Below, piece after piece: positions 26,693-37,675 of a stretch of 64,000 nucleotides of DNA (within the stretch, counting starts at the first letter, position 1; every line of letters begins with the position of its first letter). The notes beneath the pieces are model-generated. The model ran no database searches. It had not been told where the DNA came from and saw nothing but the letters and a program-made list of their open reading frames with translations. Both the position numbers and the translations under genes were made by a program. The stretch is from Lethocerus indicus. Taxonomy: Eukaryota > Arthropoda > Insecta > Hemiptera > Belostomatidae. The stretch is from the NCBI GenBank assembly GCA_019843655.1, contig JACDQD010000005.1, positions 26,732,954 through 26,796,953 on the forward strand, read 5' to 3'.

Positions 26693-27837
26693 AAACCCTG
26701 TCTTATATTTGTAAAATGTTTTATTGCCACAAATATAAGTTTATTTACTAATTGTCAATTTTAGAGCTAAAACTAACGAAAGACAAACCCAACAATAAGT
26801 GGAGAAACTCAACTAACTTAGAACGCGATGAAACGTATATGTACTTGTGTATACTTTCAGGTCAATTTGATTCATTGGATTATTAGTGCAGCGATGCTAA
26901 CTATCCACTGAATACCTGAAATGCACGGGATACTCTGTAAGAAATCGCACAGAGGTCGTGATAATATATATCAGGGTCTCAAATTAAAATTCCACAACGA
27001 CAGCTAATCTTGCGAGAGTACGGAATAGAGAACGGCCTTCGCGATAACAAATGTAAACTGCTCGGTCATTATTTTCACCTTTCTAAATGTTAAAACTGCG
27101 AAAATTATACTCCCAATCAGAGTATATAACACCTCAAGACCGATGTGCCGTTGAGACTTACAACATATTACAATAAAATATACAAATATTATTGAATATA
27201 ATTGCAATGTTTGCCGGTAAACGCTAGTTCATTAAGTTGGATGCCCGTGTTCATATGTAATTTACTTATTTCACATACATTTTTCGGATAGGACTGTAAT
27301 TGGTTAAGTTATTATTGATTAGGGACTGATAATTAATGGATGACAATTTAAAATTTTAGTCCTCACAGTCAACTAATTACCAAAGTACCTATTTTATTTA
27401 ATCGGTAATTACATAATTTTGCCTTGGTAACAATAGACATGAGCATGAATATTTAAGTAGCAGAAAAAATCACCCATATATATCGCAGGGTGTTGAGCAA
27501 ACAAAGGATGTGTCTTATCCATCTAGGCGCATGTCTGTTATACAAGCTGGACAAGCTTCTTTTCTGTAATGACCGTGTTAATATTTATCAAGTTTCCTGC
27601 TGTAATTACTACATGCCGCTTACTCGATATCACTTTGTATTATCTCACGCAGAAAATAAACACGCAAAGGGGACATGCACAATTGACTGTTCATAAACCA
27701 GCCGTTATTGCTCGAATTATTTAAATCATTCATTATTTCAATCAGCCAGATAATCGAATATCGCAGAGAGATTTTTATGCAGTTTTCCAGTGTACTATAA
27801 TTTTCTCTGCCCCCACTATAATACTTTGACCAAAACT

Positions 27838-27876
27838 AGACCGGTTTAAGCTGGCACGAGAATGCCTGAGGCTATT
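27838..27876 (-). repeat. Decayed hammerhead-family core
   Basis: The minus strand ends TTAAACCGGTCTAGT, matching stem III, the GUC site and stem I of the family. The CUGANGA half is barely recognisable. Confidence 0.35.
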
Positions 27877-28507
27877 CGGCGAATTACGCGTCTGGCTTGG
27901 TGACCGGGTCACGAACTGCATTTTCACAGGGAAGCAACATTTTTCCTGTTATCAACCTAACTCTCCGCTTATCAACTTAACAGTCTACAATTACCGTGTC
28001 CTCTTCCAATGTCGCTTGTGCCTCACCTTCGACAGACCGCTCGTCGCCAACGGGCAAACAGTTTTTCACTCCATTTGTTGTCGCAGTTGTTTACTGTCGA
28101 AACGCAAAGGCTTAATTAATCGAACATTAATATTAGTTATCCGTGCTTTGATGCTGACGGTAGAATCCGCTTCTGCACGGAAAGAATGAATCGAACCAGT
28201 CAAAAACAATCATGGATAGATGGATCAATTTTCTCAGCTGAACAGAAGGCGGCATAAGAGGAAATTTTCGAAACTAAAATGTCGATTCTGAGGTCGTATA
28301 CAGGGCTCAGAACCTATCTATTATTCGTGTCTAGTCATAGGAGATTGCCACATTTGGCAACGGAGCAAAGGAAATCCAATGTAGTTGGGTGTCAATGGAG
28401 TGCCCATTGAACTGTGTCGAGGACTTAATTCTGAATCTGAAAAAAATCTCGACCCTCCAAAAGCTCTCATCCTGTCGGTTGAATTCCTATCTGGATTTGT
28501 CTGACGT

Positions 28508-28550
28508 AGAATAAGTAATAACTTATTCTTAAGAATAAGTAGTAACTACT
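28508..28550. repeat. Overlapping palindromes and direct repeat of AGAATAAGT
   Basis: AGAATAAGT-AATA-ACTTATTCT forms a hairpin. Its second arm continues into TTCTTAAGAA and another AAGAATAAGT. Confidence 0.7.
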
Positions 28551-29262
28551 CGGAAACAAATAGATATCTATAAATTTGTGATTGTGAAAAACGTGGGAAA
28601 ACGGTGTCAAGTTCCCTTTCCCAGCGTAATTGAAATTCGCAAATATTTCTTTTATGTTATAATATCGACACAAGTTACGATATTAACAGAAACCTATAAT
28701 TTTCTGTATAGAACTGTATACTGGATATTTTACGCCCTAATGTGTAAAATCCTCCGATGTGTATTTCTCGTGAGATACATGTGCCTGGGATTGAGGGACA
28801 AGCGTCAAGTAGTAGGGGCCTATAATGACATCCAGCACAGGGACCTGAACTCCAATTACAGAGGACAAATCATATGCCGGCGAACTCAATCGAAGTTCCC
28901 GGACATTTGCATATATATCAACAGGAGTACCGATGTTGGGGTTTAATCAGGTTTACCGTTTTCAGAATTTATAATAGATCAGTTCACAGCGAGCAACCGT
29001 ATATCGCTTGAAGGAAAAGATAAATTTCATTCTCAAAATAAAGAGTTCCTAGTACGATGAATTTTCTGTCGAACATTAAACGGACAAATAAATCAATATA
29101 TTCACTGTGTTACGCAAATTGTGGATGTAATGATTTATAATTAACTTTTCATAACTCTTTGAACTATCCATATATCCTCACCTTTCACATAAAAACGCGA
29201 TTATTGCCAGGATTGAACTGTAAAATAAACAATATTCCGATATAATTTTACCAGTCCGTATC

Positions 29263-29280
29263 GTGCGACCTACGTCGCAC
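29263..29280. repeat. 7-bp perfect GC-rich hairpin
   Basis: GTGCGAC, loop CTAC, GTCGCAC. The loop plus the flanking bases contain TACGT. Confidence 0.7.
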
Positions 29281-30093
29281 ATTGGTGCCACGAGTATTGT
29301 TTATTTGTTTGTCCTAATGCAGTGTACTTTGAACTATTTAATTCCCGAATGTAACCTAATTAAATTAAATAATAAGGAGTCCGGGTATCCTCCCCGGGGG
29401 GAATTAATTTAATTACGGTAATTGTAATATTTAAATGTAAACGAAGTCCGAATTTAGATTCAATGAGGCCAAACCCCCAGAGAGCCGGTCTGCCGCTGAG
29501 GGGCGGATTGAGGGGGCTACGAAATGACATTTTTCCATCAAGTATAATAACCAAGGGCAAAGTAAATATTTAGCCTCATCCGGGGCTCAACCCCCGGGTC
29601 CCAAAAGAGATTACCGCTTTTGTGTACTCGGCATTTATTGTGCCGGCTAGCCGGAGGAGCTTCTGCCCTCTCCACCTTCCGGCCTTCCTTCCATACCTGC
29701 TTTCTTTCTGGCTTATATTGAGTCCATTTCACATATGTTTGTTTAATAACAGTTCTGAAATCGAAATTGCACAATAGCAGAGAGTTTTCCGACGTACTAT
29801 CGATCCTTGGTTATTGCTTGCAAATTTAAGCGTATCACTTTGCAGTTCAAATACTTGGCGATCTTATAGCATTTAAGTTATTCTAACCGTTGGATTTTAT
29901 TATATCTACAGAAATTCGTCATTAGATTTACTGAAGCAAGATGGCGTAAATGCATTGGACCAGGAGTTCGGCGGACCGAATAATACTTCAATGGAATTAT
30001 TCAACCGATTAAAAGGGTGCAGTAGACTAATTGCAGTATATTCCAGTAGATTTCAATTCAAAACGTCGGTCACTAGATCGCAGTAACAGTGTC

Positions 30094-30130
30094 CTACTAG
30101 TGATGGCGAAGAGCCTAAAACAAAGTGGCG
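30094..30130 (+). repeat. Decayed hammerhead-family core
   Basis: CTACTAGTGATGGCGAAGAG is followed by CCTAAAACAAAGTGG. The family pattern survives with substitutions in the catalytic boxes. Confidence 0.3.
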
Positions 30131-30750
30131 GTCATTCTTCGTGTGGCGGTCTTGATACCAGTCCAGATAAAAAAAATATTTCATGTTATATAATTTACTC
30201 TTTCCTTTGTTCGTTCGCAACGTTTTTCTTTTAAAAAAATCATTCAGAATGGAGAATCTTCAAATGCAAAAAGCCCAGGATCATATCTCGACTGGATGGC
30301 CGAATTAATTCGTCTCGTTAATAACTGGAAATAATAATGTTCATCTCGCTGATGAATCACTTTGTAGTGAAGGGGGTCCTCCTGAAAGCGCTGTGCGCTC
30401 CCCTCCAAGGAGTGAGTCGCGCTAACGATGCCCGAAAACAAATTCGGTAACTATTCAATTAGCAGTGCCGAGTTTAATCTTCTAATTAATTGACAGCTTC
30501 CTTATCTGGCACCCTCTCTCCGGGTGTTGACTTTCAATTTGGGACGGGGCCGCTCTGGGGGTCCTCTCGGGCTTGCTCTCCCCTTGTCGATGATTCTCCG
30601 ACACTCTTGGTGTACTCGATTTTGATGTACCCGCTACTCAAGGCTCGTGAAATTAGCCCATCGCTAATATTGACTCACTTCATTGATTACGAAAACAATG
30701 GGCCACAGTATTCCCAATTTTCTAGTTTAATGTATAACAATCAAAGGTAA

Positions 30751-30800
30751 TAAACATGTCTATTGAAGGAAAATTCGACCCGCCACCGGAATACGACCTG
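30751..30800 (-). repeat. SINE-like repeat fragment
   Basis: The minus strand reads GGTCGTATTCCGGTGGCGGG then TCGAATTTTCCTTCAAT. It matches the B-box end of the copies at 42.45 and 35.0 kb. Confidence 0.35.
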
Positions 30801-31298
30801 CAATTTTTCTGTCAGGAATTCGCACTTAATTTTCAATAAATTTAAAATGTACAAATTTTGGATAACACATGCATGACCCGCCCGCAGGCCTTCCGCATTT
30901 ATGTACTTATATATTGGTTTGCACTTGATTTATTTACAATGTAAACACTCTTTACACTCACTCCAGTGCACCCTTTGCGCTATTTGAGGTACTCGAGTGT
31001 ACGGCCGGTCGTTTAGAGAGCAGTTGGAGCTCTAACACTGTTAATAGTCCACGTAAACCGGCCAGATCCGCACAGTTACCGAACATTCAATACCTTATTC
31101 GGGAGGTCCTACCGGCCGGGTGTGAGTACCGTCCAGTTTGCGGTACGTCTTTTGTTCGGCCGGTCGGGTTTTTGGGTTAATTGACAGTGCGACGCCGGGG
31201 TATTTGGGGTCCGGTCCCGCAGTTAATTCCCCCCCATGTACTAAGGTTTATTGGGGACCCCAATCGTCGTCGACTTCGGAATTCCCATCCAATTAATC

Positions 31299-31376
31299 CT
31301 CGGGTTCCGGTGGCCGGACAAATGTTGCTTCAATTATAAATTTAAACTGGCCAAATGAGAGGAGCTTATAAACGAA
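31299..31376 (+). repeat. SINE-like repeat fragment
   Basis: GGGTTCCGGTGGCCGGACAA is followed by CTTCAATTATAAATTTAAAC and GAGAGGAGCTTATAAAC. The same order, with substitutions, is seen on both flanks of the 34.94-35.15 kb element. Confidence 0.4.
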
Positions 31377-31536
31377 CTCCAGTATATTGGTATGAAGAGT
31401 AATGCTGTGGGAATATTAAGCCGGTTTTCGATAAACGATTTGCTATGCATAATTGAAAAAAATACTCATTTTTTTTAATACGGTGAAAGGTAATCCCTGG
31501 AGGTTTTGGAACACAACAGTTTGCTTATTTGAAGAA

Positions 31537-31566
31537 GTGACTCCGGCTTCTCGCCTCCTCAGATAT
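31537..31566 (-). repeat. Decayed hammerhead-family core
   Basis: The minus strand reads ATCTGAGGAGGCGAGAAGCC then GGAGTC. The CTGA-GGCGAGAAGCC portion matches the family, but GAAA is lost. Confidence 0.3.
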
Positions 31567-32679
31567 ATTGTAAACGCCAATGTATTCCGATAGTTTTTAC
31601 CTATTGATCTTCTATATTTATACCTAACTCATATACTTATACATTTACTTACTATCATTTATTATTACACTGAATTTATTTTTTTATCCGAGAACCTAAA
31701 AAGACATACGAGTATATTGGCAAAGATGAGGGAAATTAATCCGGGAACGGGAGTGAATACTATGAAAAGGGGTGCCTTATTCATGGTGGATCAGGGTAGT
31801 ACCGCCACAGCGGGGTGGATACTCAATATGCGCATTTAGGACAGAAGGGTGGTCAGAGCCAAACAATGCTCTGTCACCTGTCACACGGTCGGCAACCACT
31901 CCACCGCTTTTTCTCTTTTTCTCTCCCTTTCCCCTCCGAATCGTTAATCTGAATACCGCCGGCGGACTTCAGGAATATCTATTGTACATCATCTGCGGCA
32001 CCGCTTGTTGATGTTAACCCACGCTATAATAGACCGGTAAAAAACGGGAAGAATTCGAAAACAAAATGTTTACATTCCGAGTTGAATAATTTCTTTTGAA
32101 CTCCATACTAGCTGCGGCCCGACGCCCTTTTTATCATCGTGGCGCATTTAAATTGGCAAATATCATTATTCGAATCGTTTATTGGGTGTCCAGAGCTCGA
32201 AATATTTTTTTTTTGAAAAGTGTAATCTCCAGACTTTTCTGAACCAGACAAGAGGTCTAGACAGTGTAAATAGCCGGGTTGAAACTCTACGCTAACGCGA
32301 TGACGTCCTTGTTGGGTTCAGTCAAGACGAGAGTTCGGGTCATCAGAGGACGTGGCGACCTGACGAAAACGGTCACCCAAAACAGAATTAGACCGGCCCC
32401 GCTAAGTGTCTATAATTTAAAATGAAGCCGACGCTAAAATGTCGCCAAACTAAACCGGTTCAGACCTGTCCTGTTTTTAACTCTTACATTTGCGGTAAAA
32501 TTTTGTTTTGTCTTAATTTAATTCCGTACGCCCATAAGAAACGAAGGACCGTTTTCTAGCCACTTAAAAAGAAATCATTATATACTGTGTTTAATACAAA
32601 GTGGAAATGTAAGGAAATACATTCGTATTCTTTTTTCCAATAATGTTTTTATAGAATAGTCCAGTACGAAACAAATATC

Positions 32680-32804
32680 GTAGATTTCGTGTGTTCCTGT
32701 CTCCTCTCGCTGGTTTGGTATTTGGCTAGGAGACAGCGAGAGGGAGACAGAAACACGAAATATACGGTATTCCAACCCCTCACAGACCACAAAACAGGTA
32801 TGTT
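32680..32804 (+). mobile_element. Second fold-back copy of the same family, spacer and core deleted
   Basis: The segment starts GTAGATTTCGTG and ends ACAGGTATGTT, matching both ends of the copy at 26411-26692. The left arm (TGTCTCCTCTCGCTGGTTTG and flanks) is the reverse complement of the right arm at about 32730-32760, so the two nearly abut and would form a tight hairpin. The tail GTATTCCAACCCCTC-CAGACCA-AAAACAGGTAT is shared with the 26-kb copy. The ribozyme-like core is missing. No clear target duplication is visible. Confidence 0.65.
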
Positions 32805-34940
32805 AAAATAGAAATAGATATCATAAAAAGAAAAGTCAGATAACCGAAGGAAAATGAAATGTTTAAGGTACATATGTGTTAAGGAAGTTCGAAACGTACC
32901 TACTATTATTTTTTCAATATTTATTTTAACAGGAACTTGTAAATGATGCTTGTAAACTGATGTAACTATCAATTCTTCTGGTTTAAATATAACACAATTT
33001 TTTAAAAATTTCTTGTCCACCGACTGACTCCAGATATGATCCATTTATATCAAAACCTTTTGATATATTTCACAATCAGTAGTGAATATGTCAATAGAAT
33101 TTTCCACAGAAGTTGATCGAGATTGATTTGGACCAACACATTTTTCTGGATATTGTGAAATGCCACTCTGTATTTATCCGGCAGCTTTGTACTCTTTTGT
33201 ATCAAAGCCGGTGTCCTGTTCCGTTTCACAAACCGATCGAGGCATAAAATGTTTCCCATGTGCTCCAGTTCGCTTCCCATTCCTGTATTATTTCCAGTTG
33301 AATTAAGTATTCGAGTAAAAACGATACATCCAATAAGCGTTTTTAGTGATTTCCAACCACCAACATGGATCACCACGTAATCTCCCCGTATATTTTATTC
33401 GCTAATCGCAATGGTTAGTTACAAAGGAAAGAGATATCTATCCAATGCAAAACAATGCACCCGAATTAAACAATAAAACAATATGGCATTTGTGAGGAAA
33501 CCTTTTAAGATTTACGATAGCACAAAATAGGGTAATAGTCTAGCCGTCAAACCCAAACTGTACGATGAACGAAGCTATAATGGAAAGTAATATGATTTGT
33601 ACAGTTCGAATTTGGAAACAGTTTGAGGCCACCATAAACCATAAGATAATCCCAATTGGGACGAAGTATGCGGAATTTGATTCCGCCGTATTGATTTCGG
33701 AAGGACAAACGCTTTCTTTTGTATGCCATTTCAATTGATATGCGATACCAGAGTTGGTGTTCAGGCGTCGGTATTGCGACCGGGACGGGATCAGGTTGTC
33801 ACTTTCCAAGGTGAGAAAATATTTGCTAGCGAATTTCCAACAGTACGTATTAAATAGCATAACTATAATGATCGAATGTTTTTTTCAGTCTGTGAACTCA
33901 CATATTTTTTTTTCGATTTTGCGAATAAATAGAGAACAACTAATATTTTACAGTACCGAATACACTGCACAATTACAAAAACACGAACTGAGTAAATGAC
34001 ATGTGTATTTAGAGTGAAATTCGTGAAATTTGGGAGAATAGGTGTTTGGTTGGGTTACTTCCAACTCGGCGGAGGTTAAGTAGCCTGTTTGAAGTTTCGA
34101 TGTTGTTGATGATAGCAGTCTGTTTAACGTGGAATGTGGATCTAGAGAGGCATGAGGATTTTGGCCGAGGGTTGAATGACCAAGAATGTATTTAGTTACA
34201 TTTGCAGGTGTTGAGGCGTTATGTATGAAGCCCTTCAGAAGGACTATTTCAGTGTTTTTAAAACAACCTTCAAGCCGAGCAGGAGTAGATTGTCAACTGA
34301 AGGGACAGTTCGATACTGTAAATGATCGAGTGGAATTTTGTTTCGGTATGTTTCAATGCTGGGCACCAAATTACATAGAAAAGGAAGCAGGGGAATGAAA
34401 GACTGACTTTCCATTCAATATTATTCTATGAAAATTATTAATGGATTTAAGCTGTGCGTCAGTTTAGTATTGCTTTATCCGGAGTATGTAATTGATGAAA
34501 AATTCGGTCCACTTCACGCCGGACTCTTGTGACTTCCACTTCGACTTTTACTTTTCACTGGATCCCATTATCCATTTATTGGACAGTGGTTTTATAAATT
34601 TACTTTAGATTGAATGCAATTGATCAGTCACAAACAAGAGGAACTGAATTTCAATGAGTACAGTACTGTTTACGTTTATAGTGATTTCTGTTCCGTCTGG
34701 GCAGCTCTCTCCTTCGGTAGATATTCGAGCGAACAGACACTCTAATTGAACAAACAATACATACAAATTTCGAATGGTAAGAGTTATTGAATGCATACAA
34801 ACACGCAACAGAAGCCCGAGTTACTTCATAAGGAAAAATAGTGTATAGAAATTGTTTGAGAAATAATGTAAATGAAATCGGGATGTGTCTTCAAAATAAA
34901 ATAATGTTCGCGATAATTTTTCTAAACCTCTTTCCCGAAT
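32805..34940. other. Non-coding region with three consecutive minus-strand open frames
   Basis: Minus-strand frames of 106, 108 and 131 codons follow one another (33860-33540, 33376-33050, 33044-32649). The third runs into the fold-back copy at 32680-32804. I recognise no family in them. They could be a decayed gene or chance. Confidence 0.35.
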
Positions 34941-35150
34941 GTTTATGACCTCCTCTCGTTGAGTAAGTTGGAATTAATTAAAGGCAAAGTCGGTCCACCA
35001 CCGGAATTCGAAACCGGTGTGTCCGATGTCACCGGTGATTGGGGTTCGGCATAGTTTAGCGGTCGGAGCGGTGTTTCACCTGTCGACCCGGCCAGTCCGA
35101 ATTTTTCTTCAATTACAAATTTCAACTGATTAAAGGAGCTCAACAAATTG
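34941..35150 (-). repeat. tRNA-like SINE relic with inverted flanks
   Basis: On the minus strand, TGGCCGGGTCGACAGGTG resembles a tRNA A box. It is followed by ACCGCTCCGACCGCTAAAC, and CCGGTTTCGAATTCCGG at about 35000-35016 resembles a B box. The flank after the B box on the minus strand (down to 34941) and the flank after GACCCGGCCAGTCCGAAT on the plus strand (up to 35150) are similar to each other and to 31313-31376. The element is thus roughly symmetrical. The A-to-B spacing of about 85 is longer than in a tRNA, so this is a diverged SINE or a fold-back element rather than a tRNA gene. Confidence 0.45.
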
Positions 35151-35568
35151 AGTAATTTTAATTGGCCTAGAGACAAATTAAATTGACGACATGTTGACAA
35201 TGGTGAAGTATTTTTGGCTGGCGCGGACAGGATTTACTCCGGGTTGAGGTCGCAGTCAAGTAAGCCGCCGTTTATGGACTAGTCGGGGCCATCCTCACTC
35301 TCTCTCTCTTCTCTCTCTCTCTAGACCTATATAATTGAGAGCTACAACCGCCTCTAGACAGCTACACTGCCTACATAATAAAATCTAGCTTCTATCTCAA
35401 TCTGTCCATAGCTCTCTCCCTCTCACTTTCTTTCCTTTGTGAGTCTGTCCTAGGGAGGCTAGGGGTCAGTTGTCAGCGGCGTGGGCCGGATGAGCGGGGG
35501 TCGATGTCTGCGTCTGCCCCAAGTTAAACAAGCGGCAAGGACGAATTAACGCCGACCACTCTCCTTAG

Positions 35569-35570
<2 letters not shown>

Positions 35571-35625
<55 letters not shown>
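35571..35625. repeat. (CT)n microsatellite
   Basis: About 27 uninterrupted CT units. Shorter CT-rich stretches lie just upstream at 35299-35323. Confidence 0.97.
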
Positions 35626-35628
<3 letters not shown>

Positions 35629-37641
35629 ATTCTCTGTATTTAGGGTCTTGGAAAATTAAACTGAAATTAAACCCCGGCTAAACGCCCCGGGGCACTTAAC
35701 CTTGCCAGACCGACTGACTACCTTTTCCACCCCGACTACGGGCCCCTCGTGGATAATAAGAGGTTCAAATATTTGCCGCCTTTCAGGTCCCCCGCGCCTG
35801 AATAACTACGAAACACTAGCCGAGTTAAAACAATTTAATCTTGCAATTAGCCCCAATTGAGTAGTTAACATCGATTATGGCTCCTTTTGAAAGACTCCTC
35901 CGATTTCATTACTTTTCCCCACTACTCCGCTTCAACGAAATTTGTTTTAGTGTTTATTTACACCGACCCATTTGGGAAGCGTTTCACACACTCAATTCAG
36001 TCATAAGCACAACACACATAACTTCGGCATGTAACTTAAAAATTTGTCTGCACTTTATTAGATTAGTTGAACTGTTTTAGTTGGAGCGCTGGGAGCAATG
36101 TGCGAAAGGCCGCTCACCTCTTTCAGTGCTATGATAATAGTACTAGCACATTTAGATTCATATTCGCAGGTTACTCGTTCAAAACACTTTAAACACTAAT
36201 TTACCCCGCATAGCTCTAAACACTGAGCCATGTCGGGCCTCCATAACCTTTTCATTTTATGTGGGCAACTGCAATCATATGGGGAAGAGCATGCTTAGAA
36301 ACAATCTATGAATTGTCAACACTAGAGTAGATCAACTGTCCGTTTGTAGCGGGTTGAATTCCAGCAATGGGCCAAATTATGACAAAATTGCAAATTTGAA
36401 TAATTCTTATCTAATTTCAATATATTTATAGTTGTTGGAACCAAGAGCTTGAGTGGTGTGCAAATATAATTTAACTGTAGACCACATTAATTCAAGTCAA
36501 GGATATAGATCACTAAATAAACTAACACAGACCGAAATTATCTTTCCTCCGTTTATTCCAAAATCTTTTTGCCCTTCCTAGAGGACCTTGGAGGATTATA
36601 ATGCTAATGAATTCGACTACTTACTTGGCTGGCCGAATTTTCATTCAATTACGATTATTTCAATTGAAATAACTTCAATTTCAATTACAAATTCCGTTTG
36701 AATAACTTAGAATGTTATTAATTGGATAAAAAGAACATTCTATTTCAATAAAAATAATTAACCTGTAACATTATTGAGAGCTCGGTTAGTACTGCCGCCT
36801 GAGCCTTTTGAAACTTTGAAACTGAGATAAAACTTTGAAAGGTTACGTATGGTCGCTTTTCATGTAAATGTTTCACTGAGGAGTGGACCGCTAATGCGAC
36901 CGCTACATTTGTTTCAGGGTTTTTATTAACCGGCATCCTATTTAGCGGCTGAGAGCTGTCTAGAATTCCTGAACTCTGTAATCCATATCTGAAATGTCCG
37001 ATCGCATTACACGAACACCCCAGCAGAGCGATCTAATAATGTTGCGAGGTCGTAATCTGTATAATAAGATAATTGGGCCTGGCTGGCTTTTATCTAGTAT
37101 CGGCTCAAAATCCAATCATAAAGTTGCAAAATCGAAAACTTTTAATGACCAACATAATTCGGACCTTCCCTTCCCACTTATTGCTGAATTAAAAGGAGTC
37201 CAATATTAATTTACTATTATATTAAACAAGTTTCCCTTGTTTGTAATTAGGCCTGGCCCTCCCACTTAGTTTCATGAAAATGAGAGTCAGAGAGAGCCAT
37301 TTATGAGAACAGCTTTTTAAATAGCTTTAATAATTCGGTAATAGGATTTCTTTATTACCCGATATATTAGGCTTATTTATTTTCATTCGATCTACGATAT
37401 GAAATATGATAAGAAAAGGAGAAATATTTTTTGATAGGATCGTGCAATTGTTAACATTCATTCAAGTTGTGAAACTATTTTAGAATAATGAAATTTATAC
37501 TCGAATGAAAATTCCAGATCTTTGTGGAGACTCGAACACGAGTCCCACACACGGGTCATTAGCGCCGGAGAGGCTCAAACTGATGACATTTTCAAAATCA
37601 GTTAACATCGTATTTTTATTCTGCAACATGCCTACACAAGT

Positions 37642-37675
37642 TCTACTGATGATGGTGATGGGAAACCGAAAGCGA
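37642..37675 (+). repeat. Decayed hammerhead-family core
   Basis: TCTACTGATGATGGTGATGG is followed by GAAACCGAAAGCG. CUGAUGA and GAAAC are both present, but stem II and the cleavage site do not fit. Confidence 0.3.

Larger units (their letters stand above)
22787..30093. other. Mostly non-coding region apart from the fold-back elements
   Basis: Outside the elements listed at 25.76, 26.41-26.69 and 27.84 kb I see no gene. A Ser/Arg-type frame at 24481-24729 (minus) and frames of 94-124 codons at 26.0-26.5 kb overlap the repeat or GC-rich DNA and are not convincing. Confidence 0.45.

Noticed and set aside
34985..35020. tRNA gene on the minus strand
   Set aside because: The T-arm-like CCGGTTTCGAATTCCGG has a T-T mismatch next to the loop, there is no matching acceptor strand, and the A-to-B box distance is too long.
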